Below, piece by piece: positions 26,523 through 35,531 of a stretch of 64,000 nt of DNA. The notes under the pieces were generated by a model. That model worked only from the letters and a program-made list of their open reading frames with translations, had not been told where the DNA came from and ran no database searches. Both the position numbers and the translations under genes were made by a program. This DNA comes from Hymenobacter sp. J193. Lineage in GTDB: Bacteria > Bacteroidota > Bacteroidia > Cytophagales > Hymenobacteraceae. The DNA lies in contig NZ_JAJONE010000001.1 of the NCBI RefSeq assembly GCF_024700075.1, positions 3,252,001 to 3,316,000 on the forward strand. Direction: 5' to 3'. How positions within the stretch are numbered: the stretch's first letter is position 1; every line of letters starts with the position of its first letter.

Positions 26523-29500
26523 TTAGTTCCAGGATGAGGTGAGGGGCGCGGAGGCGCGGGTAACACCGGGCAGACTTTGAAAGGTAGCGTATTCCGCGGG
26601 TGAAAGCAACGTACGCAGCTTGCGCAGGGGTTCGGTAGCGTAGTCGGGCAGTCCGGCCGCTACGGCCGCCAGAATGTAAGCTTTCAGCAAAGGAACGGAT
26701 TCAGGATTATATTCTATGCCCCGCAGCAGCACCTGGTACGCCACCGGCAACTGCCGCCGCTGCTGATAGAACCGTCCCGCCGCCAGCAACGCTTCCTCCA
26801 CGTACGGTGCCTCCCGCGCCACCTGCTGATAGAGCTTATCGGCCTGGGCAGGCGTAGCAGCCGTGAGGGCCCGGAAATATGTGGCATATCCTTTATCGAG
26901 CCCCTGGAAATGGGCCTGGGTCAGAAGTTGGCTAAGTGCGGTAAGGTTCTGCTGTTGAGCCAGCGTGCGGCCACGCACCACATTCCAGGCCGAGCCTTCA
27001 GCCGTGCGGGTAGCTACAGGTGGAGCGAAGGTGGCAATGAGGGTGGCAGCTTCGGTGGGTTGCTGCTGAGTGAGAGCCGCAGAGGCCTGCGCCCGGGCTG
27101 CCAGCCGCCGCAATGCAGGTTGCCGCACGGCATTGGCAATAGCCGCCCGCTCTACCGCCGATAAGGCCGCGCCGCGCAGCACCAGATAATCGACCTTGCT
27201 GGAATCCGGGGCCAGTAGTACGGAGCCGGTCGTGTGTCGCAAGGTTGCGAGCAGCCGCCGCGCGGCCTGGGCCTGGGCTGGTTCGGCAATGGCTCGGGCC
27301 GCCGTGCGCCGGGCCGAGTCCAACTGGCCGGCCAGCGCCAGCGCGTAGGCGCGGGGCAGCAGGGCCGCCGTAGCTTGTGGTCCCTGGGCTTCACTTAGGC
27401 GCGCTACGGCGGTGGGGGGCAGCGCCTTGTTCCAACAGCCACAAACCCTGCAGCTGCTGGTAATACGCGGCGCTGGCGCTCTGAGCTGAGGCCAGCGGCG
27501 CCAGCGCATTTTGGGCCGAAGCCGGTCGGCCCCCATACTGTTGGGTCAGAGCCTGCAAAAACAGGAGCTGCTCCGCGTACGGGTCGTTGCTCAGGTACTG
27601 CGGCAGCCAGCGTAGGGTAGGCAGCAACGTCGTGTCTTGCTGCCGTACCCGGCCCAGCGCCGCATGGTAGAGCAGGGCAAAAGACGCGGGAGTAAGCACG
27701 GTATCGGTGGGAACGGCGGCGGCTTGAGGCTGCGGCAGGCGCTGGTGCAGGGCTACCAGCTGCTGGTTGCTTTGCAGGGCATCGGAGCCCGTTCCCGCGC
27801 CCTGCTCGTACTTCTGGGCTTCTGCCCATTGTTCCTGCTGCACCAGAAAAGCCAGCTGGTTGCTGCGTAGCGCCGCGTTGCCGGGGTCGGCGTCCAGGGC
27901 ACGCTGCTGGTAGTAGGCGACGGAGTCGGTGAGGGAGGAGCGGGTGTAGAGCTGGGCCAGCTCACTGGCCAGGGCAGCGCTACCGGGGGTAGCGCGCAAG
28001 CCTGCCCAAAGCGTGCGTTGCCGCTCAAAAAAGTCAGTTGGGTCGTTAAACAGGGAAGCCAGCCGCAGGGAAATCTTTTCCGAAGGAGCCCGACTCAAAG
28101 CGCGGCGCAACGCATTGATTTCGTTCTGGCGCTGCGTACGGGCGCGGTACAACTCCGCCCGGCCCAGGCTGGCTTTATGGTTGAAGCGGTCCATCCAGTC
28201 ACTCTCGGCGTAGTACCGCTCGGCCAGCAGCGCCAGCGCCTCGTCGTCCGGCTGCTGCTCGCTCTGCCAGCGCGTGAGGTCGCCCAGCTGGGTGTAGTAG
28301 CCGGCCTGGGTCTGGTAGTACAAATCGAGCTTATTGCGCAGCACAATGGCTATAAGAACCCCGATGCCCACCACGTACACTGCGTAGAACGGGAGCCGGC
28401 GGGGCTCAAATACCACCCGGTACACCCGCAGCTTCTGGCGAATGAGGGGGGCGAAATTCAGCAGTACATACAGCAGGAACGCCGCCCCCAGCACCAGAAA
28501 CGCGGTAGCAGTAAAGTAGCGGCCGGCTTCCATCAGTGGGTCGTTCTGCCCGGCAAACGCATAGGTCAGCGTAGCGCCCGCATAGGTGGCCAACGCGCCA
28601 AACAGATAGGGCGCCGCCGAAGCTGGCACCCAGCCCGCCAGGGTAGGTTGCCGACGGCCCAGTCCCAGCGCCCCCACTACCGTAGCCAGCAGCAAAAGCA
28701 GGTAGGGGTCAAGGCGCAGACCGGGCAGCAGCTGCACGTCGCCATTGGTAAAGTAGTAGAGCAGGAGCACTGCCAGGTACAACCCGCTGGCCAGCACGAA
28801 CGGCCACAGCCCGAAGCGGCTCTGCTGATTTTCGGCCTGGGTGTTCAGCCACAGCAGCAGGCGGATATTCTCAAAGCCCACCCACAGCACCAGCAGCCCC
28901 ACGGCTACGCTGCCGCTCTGGGTGGCGTAGCTGGCCAGGTGCAGAGCCGCTACCTGGGCCGGACCGGAGCCCTTCGTGAACAAGACCGTGCCCAGCCCGC
29001 CAATCAGCAACACAAACCACAACAGCCGGCGAACCACCGAAACCTGGGGCCAGAACGCGTGGAAGGCGAAGGCCAAGCCTACCAGCAAAGCCAGCGTCAG
29101 CAGCAGAAAGTACTGCTTGGTATCATTGAAAACACCCAGCGCATCGAGGTTGAGCGACATCAGTAGAAAAATCACCGCCGACATAGCTATAGCAAAACTC
29201 AGGCGCGGTAGTGTGCTCAGGAAGGCCAGGGCGTACGCTAAACAAACACCTAGCACGAGCACCAGCCCCAGCGCGGCCGCCGGCCGGATGACGGGCCCAG
29301 CTACCGTAAAGTTTTCCGTAACGACGTAGCCATTCACCTGCACCGGCAGGTGGGCGGTGCCCACGGCCACCTGCGCCAGCTCCAACGGAACCGGCGTCAG
29401 CTGGGCGGTCGTCTGCAGGGGCTGGGTGGCCTCGGGACCGACCACATATTGCCAGCCGGCCGCCAGCACCACGAGTAGAGCTAGCAGCCCCAGCAAAACC

Positions 29501-29553
29501 AGCGTCAGGGGCCGGCGGCGCTGGTTGGCTGCGGGAAGCAGGGGAGGAAGCAA
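26523..29553 (-). pseudogene. Large membrane protein with C-terminal TPR region, split by a frameshift
   Basis: Two overlapping frames form one protein of about 1009 residues. The first (29553 to 27391) has about 11 membrane segments in the first 400 residues, then helical TPR-like repeats; the second (to 26523) continues the TPR pattern ([41 protein letters not shown]). They join at a C6 tract (GGGGGG at 27414-27419 on the plus strand), where C5 would restore the frame. The start is TTG 29553, directly after the gatC stop; no ATG exists until residue ~124. Function is unknown; membrane-plus-TPR layout suggests an envelope scaffold. It could be an assembly error rather than a broken gene. Confidence 0.75.
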
Positions 29554-29554
29554 G

Positions 29555-29842
29555 CTACTCCAGTACTTTCGGTACGCGGAAATAGTCAGAGTCCTTGCGC
29601 GGAGCGTTGCTCAGCCCCTCGGCGTGGCTCACGGTGTTGCGGGCCTCATCGGGGCGCAGCACGTTGATTTCGTGCGAGAGGTGCACGAGCGGCTCCACGT
29701 CGGTGGTGTCGAGCTGACGCAGCTGGTCTACCCAATCCAGGATTTTATTCAGGTCGCCGAGCATTTGCTGCTCTTTGGCCGGGTCGAACTCCAGGCGGGC
29801 CAGGTGCGCCAGCTGGCGGAGGGTGGTCAGATCAGTACTCAA
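29555..29842 (-). CDS. gatC: Glutamyl/aspartyl-tRNA amidotransferase subunit C
   Basis: A 95-residue subunit of GatCAB, which converts Glu-tRNA(Gln) and Asp-tRNA(Asn) to the amidated forms. The sequence shows the family pattern TLRQLAHLARLEFD, LNKILDWVDQLRQLDT and the C-terminal LRPDEARNTV...PRKDSDYFRVPKV. A longer frame reaches back through plsC, but TTG 29842 gives the expected length and start (STDLTTLRQL). The non-ATG start and the very close downstream gene (stop 29555, next start 29553) indicate translational coupling. gatA and gatB are not in the window. Confidence 0.93.
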   Translation of the reverse strand: MSTDLTTLRQLAHLARLEFDPAKEQQMLGDLNKILDWVDQLRQLDTTDVEPLVHLSHEINVLRPDEARNTVSHAEGLSNAPRKDSDYFRVPKVLE

Positions 29843-29883
29843 AACAGAAAAACGAATAGGATGAAAAGCAAAGGAAAATGGCC

Positions 29884-30702
29884 CTACGCCACCGGCTGCT
29901 CGGCCGGCTGCGCTACTGGCTTGGACCAGGGCCAGAACGACGGCGCCGGAATACCGGCTGCCTCGGGCAGAAAGCCGCTGGCAATGGCCTCGTAGGCTTG
30001 CTGCCGAAGCCGCGGCGCATCGGCCTGCGTAAGTCCCTGGGTGGGAATGGGTGCGTGAAAGGTAATCTGCAAAGGCGAGTAGCGCACCCGCAGCGTGCCT
30101 TCCACATCGGGCATGAAGCGGTGGTTGAGCGGCATGGTGATGGGCACGATGGGCACCCCGGCCGCAATAGCCAGCTGGAAAGCCCCATCCTTGAACGGCA
30201 TCATCTCCTCGCCGGGCTTGTTGGAAATAGTGCCCTCCGGGAAAATAACCACCGAGCGGCCCTTCTCCAGGCTCTGGCGGGCCAGCACCATAGAGCGCCC
30301 GCGGCTCACGGCGCTGTTGCGGTTTACGGTGATGTAGGTGCGCCCGAAGATAGGCCCCCACACCGGCACCTCGGCCAGGGCGCTTTTGCCGATGATGTTC
30401 AGGAAGCCCGGAATAGCCTTGAAGAGCAGCAGGATATCGACGTAGGAGCTATGGTTGGCCACGTACACGCAGGGCGGATCGGAGGGGCGCGGCTGCCGGC
30501 CCAGGATGCGCACCGGCACGCCCCACATGCGGATGGAGAAAATAGACCAGCGGCGGTTGATGCCGTGCAGGTAGCGGTGCCGTTGGGGCTTTTTGCTTAG
30601 CAGCAGCTGGGCTGGATACGTGACGGCAAAAGGCAGCACAAACCAGAACGTGCTCCAGCTGGTGTACAGGCGGTGTGCGATATAGCGAAGCGCGTGACGC
30701 AT
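29884..30702 (-). CDS. plsC: 1-acyl-sn-glycerol-3-phosphate acyltransferase
   Basis: Acylates lysophosphatidic acid to phosphatidic acid at the inner membrane. The 272-residue protein has an N-terminal membrane segment (WSTFWFVLPFAVTYPAQLLL), the catalytic NHxxxxD motif in ANHSSYVD, the substrate-binding FPEGTIS motif and the later VPIVPITM segment. The C-terminal tail is Ala/Pro-rich. The start is ATG 30702, only about 5 bases after a TACCTTTG element, so the transcript may have almost no leader. It is followed 41 bp later by gatC. Confidence 0.94.
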   Translation of the reverse strand: MRHALRYIAHRLYTSWSTFWFVLPFAVTYPAQLLLSKKPQRHRYLHGINRRWSIFSIRMWGVPVRILGRQPRPSDPPCVYVANHSSYVDILLLFKAIPGFLNIIGKSALAEVPVWGPIFGRTYITVNRNSAVSRGRSMVLARQSLEKGRSVVIFPEGTISNKPGEEMMPFKDGAFQLAIAAGVPIVPITMPLNHRFMPDVEGTLRVRYSPLQITFHAPIPTQGLTQADAPRLRQQAYEAIASGFLPEAAGIPAPSFWPWSKPVAQPAEQPVA

Positions 30703-30707
30703 AGCAG

Positions 30708-30715
30708 CAAAGGTA
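30708..30715 (-). promoter_or_regulatory. Putative -7 element (TACCTTTG) for plsC
   Basis: Exact TAnnTTTG match on the minus strand. Its end is five bases before the plsC ATG, implying a nearly leaderless transcript if used. Confidence 0.45.
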
Positions 30716-30797
30716 ACAGGTGGCAGGGGAATGCGGAATAACGAGCTGCCCGGATTGAGAATAGCGGAAGATACCCCGGCTATTAGAACTAATTACA

Positions 30798-31379
30798 TTA
30801 CAGCTGTGCGGCACGCTGCTGCAGGTAGCGCTCTGCCTTCAGCAGGCCCGCCACGCTGATGGCGTCGGTGATGCGGTTGGTCATGGCCATGTCCACGGCT
30901 TCAGTCAGCGGCAGCTTCCAGAGGTGCAGCTGCTCGGTTTCCTCGTGCTCGGTGGGGCCGGGCGTCAGGTCTTCGGCCAGAAACACGAAGCCTTCCTCAT
31001 CCGTCACGGAGTTGGAGGTGTGCAGGCGGGCAATGTTGGTCCAGCGCGCGGCCAGCAGTCCGGTTTCTTCCCGCAGCTCCCGCTGGGCCGATTCCAGGAT
31101 GTCCAGCTCCACGGGGCCGCCGCCCATCGGAATTTCCCAGGAGTACTCACTCAGGGGGTAGCGGTACTGGCCCACCAGCCAGGTGTTGCCTTCCGCATCC
31201 ACAGGCACGATACCCAGCGCCTTGTTCTTCATGGAAACCACCCCGTAGATGCCGGGGTTGCCGGCCGGGTTGATGACCTGGTCCTCGCGCACCCGAATCC
31301 AGGGGTTCTGATACTTGATTTCGGAACCCCGCACCTGCCAGGGGTTGTGGGTTTCGTCGGGAGCGGGGTAAGCAGACAT
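30798..31379 (-). CDS. NUDIX hydrolase (ADP-ribose pyrophosphatase-like)
   Basis: A 193-residue protein from ATG 31379. The NUDIX helix is present as ILESAQRELREETGLLA after PMGGGP; the spacing between the Gly and the first Glu differs by about one residue from the textbook box, as in several Bacteroidetes relatives. The N-terminal region (WQVRGSEIKYQNPWIRVREDQV) and WLVGQYRYPLSEYSWEIP match the ADP-ribose pyrophosphatase subgroup, which cleaves nucleoside diphosphate sugars such as ADP-ribose. Substrate is inferred by subgroup only. Its upstream frame to 31427 is likely leader. Confidence 0.9.
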   Translation of the reverse strand: MSAYPAPDETHNPWQVRGSEIKYQNPWIRVREDQVINPAGNPGIYGVVSMKNKALGIVPVDAEGNTWLVGQYRYPLSEYSWEIPMGGGPVELDILESAQRELREETGLLAARWTNIARLHTSNSVTDEEGFVFLAEDLTPGPTEHEETEQLHLWKLPLTEAVDMAMTNRITDAISVAGLLKAERYLQQRAAQL

Positions 31380-31555
31380 AGCCGGAAAACGGAAGGAGAA
31401 AGAGCTGGGGCAACCTGGCCACCGCACTAGACGGCGTCGGTAGCCGCTGCAAGTATAGCTTATCCGGCCGGATCAGGAGCTGCTCAACCCAGCCGCCAGC
31501 CGGGCCGTATCCTACCAGACCGGCCGTTCACATCCCGGCCGCTTTTGCGTAGTTT

Positions 31556-31795
31556 ATGGCTAATCAACCAAACAAATCGGCCGCCCCGGAAGCCGGCGAC
31601 CCGCTCTTCAACCTGAAACACGCGCAGGCCGAAAGTGAGCTGGCGCAGAAAACCGGCGGCCTGGGCCCGGTCACCAACGAATACGTGAGCACCGACGAGG
31701 ATGAAGCCCTCGACGAAGGTCCCCGCGACAAGCAGGGCCACCGCCGCGGCGAGTCAGGCCCCGAAGAAACTGGCAGCACCGCCGGCCGCCACTAG
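31556..31795 (+). CDS. Small acidic hydrophilic protein, unknown
   Basis: 79 residues, rich in Glu, Asp, Gly and Pro with no hydrophobic core, no signal peptide and no motif I recognise; it looks intrinsically disordered (for example EYVSTDEDEALDEGPRDKQG). A strong terminator follows, which supports it being a real transcription unit. Small disordered proteins of this kind are common beside housekeeping genes in Hymenobacter-like genomes. I can offer no function. Confidence 0.6.
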   Translation: MANQPNKSAAPEAGDPLFNLKHAQAESELAQKTGGLGPVTNEYVSTDEDEALDEGPRDKQGHRRGESGPEETGSTAGRH

Positions 31796-31835
31796 GCAAG
31801 CCACGCATTTCCTGAATCCGGCCGCATTACGGCCC

Positions 31836-31879
31836 AAAAAGGCCTCTCCGGGCGCACTAGCTGCCGGGGAGGCCTTTTT
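31836..31879 (+). terminator. Rho-independent terminator
   Basis: A 16-bp stem (AAAAAGGCCTCTCCGG against CCGGGGAGGCCTTTTT, one wobble) with a 12-nt loop, after the small acidic gene. Confidence 0.85.
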
Positions 31880-32004
31880 GGTGGGTTTCAGGTAGCAATG
31901 CAAACGGGGTAGCGGCTCCCGCGCTGGTTGCAGGGGCAAGCTGTACAAGTGGCGCTATCACCCACGAACCATCCTGAAAACAGCGGGTTTCCTCGCAAGC
32001 CGTT

Positions 32005-32136
32005 CACAACTGGGTTGTAGATGGTCCGCAACCAGGTTGCAGGCGGCTCACAACCTGGTTGCGAGCCGCCTGCAACCCTAGTCAAGGGCAGCTTATAACT
32101 AGAGTTGCGAGCCACCCGCAACCAGAGTAGTAGGCA
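32005..32136. repeat. Degenerate 22-bp palindromic repeat array before rnhB
   Basis: About six units with a 22-bp period, starting near 32005, 32027, 32049, 32071, 32093 and 32115. The first three carry a CAAC-N-GGTTG palindrome (CACAACTGGGTTG, CGCAACCAGGTTG, CACAACCTGGTTG); later units degenerate. Inside it, GGTTGCAGGCGGCT (32035-32048) and AGCCGCCTGCAACC (32064-32077) are perfect 14-bp complements around a core that is itself palindromic. Confidence 0.8.
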
Positions 32137-32180
32137 TGACGCCCCAGGCTAGCCACTTTGCGCGTACTTTTACGGGCGTG

Positions 32181-32756
32181 ATGCTGCTTTCTTCTTTTTC
32201 CGGCCAGCCCCTGGAAGCGGGCCTCGACGAAGCCGGGCGGGGCTGCCTGGCCGGGCCCGTGTTTGCCGCCGCCGTGGTGTTGCCCCTCGATTTTGCGTGC
32301 GACTACCTGAACGACTCCAAGCAAATGACGGCCCGCCGCCGCGACCGAGCCCGGGAGCAGATTTGCCGGGAGGCCGTAGCCTGGGCCGTGGCCGAAGCTT
32401 CCCTGGAAGAAATTGCCAGCTTCAACATTGCCCAGGCCAGCTACCTGGCTATGCACCGCGCCGTGGATGCGCTGGGCGTACGGCCAACGCACCTGATTGT
32501 GGATGGCAACCGCTTCCGGCCGCACGCCACCCTGCCGCACACCTGCCACATCGGCGGCGACGCCCGTTTCCAGAGTATTGCGGCCGCTTCCGTGCTGGCC
32601 AAAACCTTCCGCGACGACCGAATGCACGAACTGGCTGCCGCCTACCCGCAGTATCACTGGGAACAGAATGCCGGCTACCCCACCGCGCAACACCGCGCCG
32701 CTATCCGGGAGCATGGCCCCACCGAGCACCACCGCCTGGGTTTCCGGCTGCTGTAA
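32181..32756 (+). CDS. rnhB: Ribonuclease HII
   Basis: Cleaves RNA in RNA-DNA hybrids and removes misincorporated ribonucleotides. About 191 residues. Metal-binding acids are D16 and E17 in AGLDEAGRG and D108 in IVDGN, with SIAAASVLAKTFRDDRM providing the last ligand. HWEQNAGYPTAQHRAAIREHGPTEHHR is the typical C-terminal block. ATG 32181 and GTG 32178 are both possible starts; the ORF from 32136 lies in the palindromic array. A near -7 element (TACTTTTA) is at about 32165. It is monocistronic in this context. Confidence 0.96.
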   Translation: MLLSSFSGQPLEAGLDEAGRGCLAGPVFAAAVVLPLDFACDYLNDSKQMTARRRDRAREQICREAVAWAVAEASLEEIASFNIAQASYLAMHRAVDALGVRPTHLIVDGNRFRPHATLPHTCHIGGDARFQSIAAASVLAKTFRDDRMHELAAAYPQYHWEQNAGYPTAQHRAAIREHGPTEHHRLGFRLL

Positions 32757-32790
32757 TAATCAGTTGCCGGTTAATGGTGGGATAGTATTC

Positions 32791-32887
32791 CGTCATTCTG
32801 AGCGCAGCCGAGGAATCTTGCGTGCTGATAGTTGAAAAGTAATTCAACGCCAGTGCACAAGGTTCCTCGGCTGCGCTCAGAATGACG
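32791..32887. repeat. Dispersed inverted repeat, copy 1 (CGTCATTCTGAGCG type)
   Basis: Perfect 25-bp arms at 32791-32815 and 32863-32887 separated by 47 bases, between the convergent ends of rnhB and the response regulator gene. The inner bases AATCTTGCGTGCTGA match copy 2 at 36648-36744 on the left side only. Confidence 0.9.
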
Positions 32888-32907
32888 GGCTTTTAGCCCT
32901 CGGTAAC

Positions 32908-33357
32908 TTAGTTCTTCTCCTTTAGCTGAAGCAAATCCAGGAACAGGCTGAACCCGTCGACAGTGGAGCCGCCTTCCCCGAACTTGTCGAAGTTGAGGGG
33001 CTTGATAATGTAGCCGCTCACGGCCAGGTCGCGGGCTTTCAGCCGGTCGGTTTCCAGGTCGGAGGTGGTCATGATAAACACATTCAGGCCCACAAAATCG
33101 GCATCGGAGCGCAGGGCTTCCAGCAGCTCCAGGCCATTCATGCGGGGCATATTGATGTCGAGCATTACCACACTGGGCTTAGCAATGGGCTCCTGGCCGT
33201 TTTCGCCGCGCAGCAGCTGCAGGGCTTCGCGGCCGTTGCGGGCCACGTGCAGGGGCACTTCAATATTGTGCTTGCGTAGCTCGCGCTGCACATTCATGAT
33301 ATCCATCTGGTCGTCTTCAACGAGCAGGATACTGGGTTCAGAGGCAGAGTCAGACAT
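32908..33357 (-). CDS. Single-domain response regulator (Rcp1-like)
   Basis: A 149-residue receiver without an output domain. The acidic pair is E14-D15-D16, the phospho-acceptor is D67 in VMLDINMPRMNG, the switch Thr is T97/T98 and the Lys is K119 in GYIIKPLN. The MDIMNVQRELRKHNI and NVFIMTTSDLETD wording places it in the Rcp1-like group that often partners with phytochrome-type or CHASE3-type kinases. It lies 55 bp downstream of such a kinase on the same strand, making the pair likely. The response is probably relayed by phosphotransfer or protein contact. Confidence 0.92.
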   Translation of the reverse strand: MSDSASEPSILLVEDDQMDIMNVQRELRKHNIEVPLHVARNGREALQLLRGENGQEPIAKPSVVMLDINMPRMNGLELLEALRSDADFVGLNVFIMTTSDLETDRLKARDLAVSGYIIKPLNFDKFGEGGSTVDGFSLFLDLLQLKEKN

Positions 33358-33412
33358 ACGGAAAACGGCTAAAGCAGCGCGTTAAAGTGAGGAGGGAATA
33401 CGGTCTATACGG

Positions 33413-34957
33413 CTAGCGTGCGGTTTCGGCCACGGCGGGAGTGCTGGCCCCCGGGTCGTCGAGGCGCAACTCTTTGACTTTGGGCCAGGTGAAAATAAAG
33501 CGGGCCCCCTTGCCCTCCGCCGATTCGACGAGAATAGTGCCGCCCTGCCGCTCGATAATCTTCTTCACAATAGCCAGCCCCACGCCGGTGCTTTCCAGCG
33601 TGTCGCGCTCCGTCAGGGTCTGGAAAATCACGAAAATCCGCTCGTGGTATTCCGGCGCAATGCCGGGGCCGTTGTCGGCAATGGTGAAGGTGTAGTGGGC
33701 GCGGTGCTCGGTGCAGCCGATACGTACCCAGCCCTTTTCAGGCTGGTGGTGGTATTTCACGGCGTTGCTGAGCAGGTTACTGAACACCTGCTGCAGCTCT
33801 ACCCGGGAGGTAAACAGCGTAGGCAGGTAGGAAGGCAGCTCAATGCGGAAGCCTGCGGGCAGGCTGAGCATATCCATGGTTTCGGTGAGCAGCTCGCGCA
33901 CGTTCACCCGCTCGTTCACATGGCGCATCCGGCCCACGCGGGCCAGGTCCAGAATGCCGGTAATAAGGTTTTCCATGCGATGCACGCGGGTACGCATCAG
34001 CTGCAGAAACTCCCGGATGTGGTCGGGCAGCTGCTGGCCCATGTCTTCCTCGATCCAGCGCGAAGCACTTTCAATGCCCCGTAGCGGCGCCTTCAGGTCG
34101 TGCGACACCACGTAGGCAAACTGGTCGAGCTCTTGGTTGCGGTTTTCCAGTTGCGTCACGGTGGTATCGATGGTGTTCGACATCACGTTCAGCGAGGTGG
34201 CCAGCTCGCTCAGCTCGTCGTGGGCCGTGTCGTCGATGCGGGTTTTGTAGTCGCCGCCGGCCAGGCGCGTGGCCAGCGACACCATGGTGCTGATGCGACG
34301 GGCAAACAGGCGCGTCACGTAGTAGGCCCACAGCAAACCCAGTACCACGGCCAGCAGGGTGATGACGATGGACAGCACCCGCGTTTCCTGGATGCTGTCG
34401 GCCAGCTTGGCGCGCAGCTCGTCGCGGTCGGCCAGCTCGGCCCGGTCGAAGTTGCGGAACATCGTGCGGATTTCATCGGTCAGCTCCTTGCCCGAGAGGC
34501 TTTCCATCAAAGCCCGATGCTCCATGCCATCGAGGCCGGTTTGGTTGGGCAGGCGCCGGCTGGCTTCCCGCTTCTCGGTAATGAGCAGGTGCGAGTACCC
34601 CGACCACTGCTGGTACAAGCGGTGCATGCGCTGCAGGCGGGCGTACTGCCGGCCCTGCGGGTTCAGAGTGTTTTTGAGGTGGGCAAAGCCCGAGAGCAGC
34701 TCCCGCTCGCCCTGGTAGTAGGGCACCAGCAAGGCTTCGTTGCCGATCAGCAGATAGCCCCGGAACCCCGATTCCATGTCGATGATATTGCGCAGCAGCG
34801 AGGTGGCATCGGAGGTGACGCGCTGAGAGCGGGTAACGCGCTCCAGGTTGCGCAGCACCTTGCGGGAGAGCTGGTAGTTAACGGCGACTACGGCCGTAAA
34901 CAGCAGGAAAATGGCCAGAAAGCCGGCAAATACTTTGGTTGCGAGGGTTGCCTTCAT
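33413..34957 (-). CDS. CHASE3-domain sensor histidine kinase
   Basis: 514 residues. A first membrane segment (VFAGFLAIFLLFTAVVAVNY, about 9-28) and a second (VLSIVITLLAVVLGLLWAYYV, about 200) enclose a periplasmic CHASE3 domain (SGFRGYLLIGNEALLVPYYQGE). HAMP follows (RRISTMVSLATRLAGGDYKTRI), then the phosphoacceptor H286 in YVVSHDLKAPLRGI and an ATPase domain with NLLSNAVKY, DNGPGI and TGVGLAIVKK. The kinase core belongs to the group related to bacteriophytochromes. It sits between the CZB protein and the Rcp1-like regulator, so it probably transduces a signal associated with that pair. Confidence 0.94.
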   Translation of the reverse strand: MKATLATKVFAGFLAIFLLFTAVVAVNYQLSRKVLRNLERVTRSQRVTSDATSLLRNIIDMESGFRGYLLIGNEALLVPYYQGERELLSGFAHLKNTLNPQGRQYARLQRMHRLYQQWSGYSHLLITEKREASRRLPNQTGLDGMEHRALMESLSGKELTDEIRTMFRNFDRAELADRDELRAKLADSIQETRVLSIVITLLAVVLGLLWAYYVTRLFARRISTMVSLATRLAGGDYKTRIDDTAHDELSELATSLNVMSNTIDTTVTQLENRNQELDQFAYVVSHDLKAPLRGIESASRWIEEDMGQQLPDHIREFLQLMRTRVHRMENLITGILDLARVGRMRHVNERVNVRELLTETMDMLSLPAGFRIELPSYLPTLFTSRVELQQVFSNLLSNAVKYHHQPEKGWVRIGCTEHRAHYTFTIADNGPGIAPEYHERIFVIFQTLTERDTLESTGVGLAIVKKIIERQGGTILVESAEGKGARFIFTWPKVKELRLDDPGASTPAVAETAR

Positions 34958-35004
34958 GCAGTTGAAAACCAGATAATGGCCCGCCCGCGGGGTCAGGCAC
35001 GGAG

Positions 35005-35370
35005 CTAGGCGCCGTTACGCAGCTTTTGCTCCATAGTTTGCAGCAGGAGGGTAATATGATCGGCAAGGCGCTGCACGGCCGGAAAACCCGCCAGCGCTTC
35101 TTCGCGCTGGCCCCGCAGGTGCTGATCCATAAGCTGATTGGCTTGCTGATGAATAAGCCGGTGCAGGCGGTCCAGCTCCTGGGTTTCGGGCAGGCGGCCG
35201 TAGGCGGGCAGGGCCTTCTCCCGAATCCATTGCCCGAAGCTGCACACCTCCGGGTCGCGGATGGGGCCTTCCTGCGTGCCCGAGCCGTGTAGAAAGGAAC
35301 GTAGCTTGGATTTGAAGACCATATGCTTGATAAGGGCGCCTTCAAATTCCTGTTTTAGTTCGTCGAGCAT
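35005..35370 (-). CDS. CZB (chemoreceptor zinc-binding) domain protein
   Basis: A 121-residue stand-alone domain from ATG 35370. The CZB metal site is complete: H16 in IKHMVFKSKL, C43 in EVCSFGQWI, and H70 and H74 in RLHRLIHQQAN, a His3-Cys zinc core. In other bacteria CZB domains sit on chemoreceptors or diguanylate cyclases and respond to zinc, pH or hypochlorous acid through the redox-active Cys. Here it has no attached output and is encoded directly upstream (47 bp) of a CHASE3 kinase. I infer it is an accessory sensor for that kinase; this is not shown by sequence alone. Confidence 0.85.
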   Translation of the reverse strand: MLDELKQEFEGALIKHMVFKSKLRSFLHGSGTQEGPIRDPEVCSFGQWIREKALPAYGRLPETQELDRLHRLIHQQANQLMDQHLRGQREEALAGFPAVQRLADHITLLLQTMEQKLRNGA

Positions 35371-35409
35371 AAATAAAGTAGCGGACAGCCTACAGCAGCT
35401 CGACCTTAG

Positions 35410-35417
35410 CAAAGGTA
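35410..35417 (-). promoter_or_regulatory. Putative -7 element (TACCTTTG) for the CZB-kinase-regulator operon
   Basis: Exact TAnnTTTG match on the minus strand, 39 bases before the CZB ATG at 35370. It would drive all three signalling genes. Confidence 0.5.
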
Positions 35418-35531
35418 GCGTTCTGCCCCGAAGGCATGGCGGGCCGGGGGTTTTGGCTAATTTCGCTGCGCCGTAGCGCGCTAATGCCCGCCGCCGCTTC
35501 CACCTTATTCACCTCAACCACCCGCTTGCTC

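Noticed and set aside
32005-32136. CRISPR array
   Set aside because: Units are 22 bp with internal dyads and no variable spacers between constant repeats; no cas gene is nearby.
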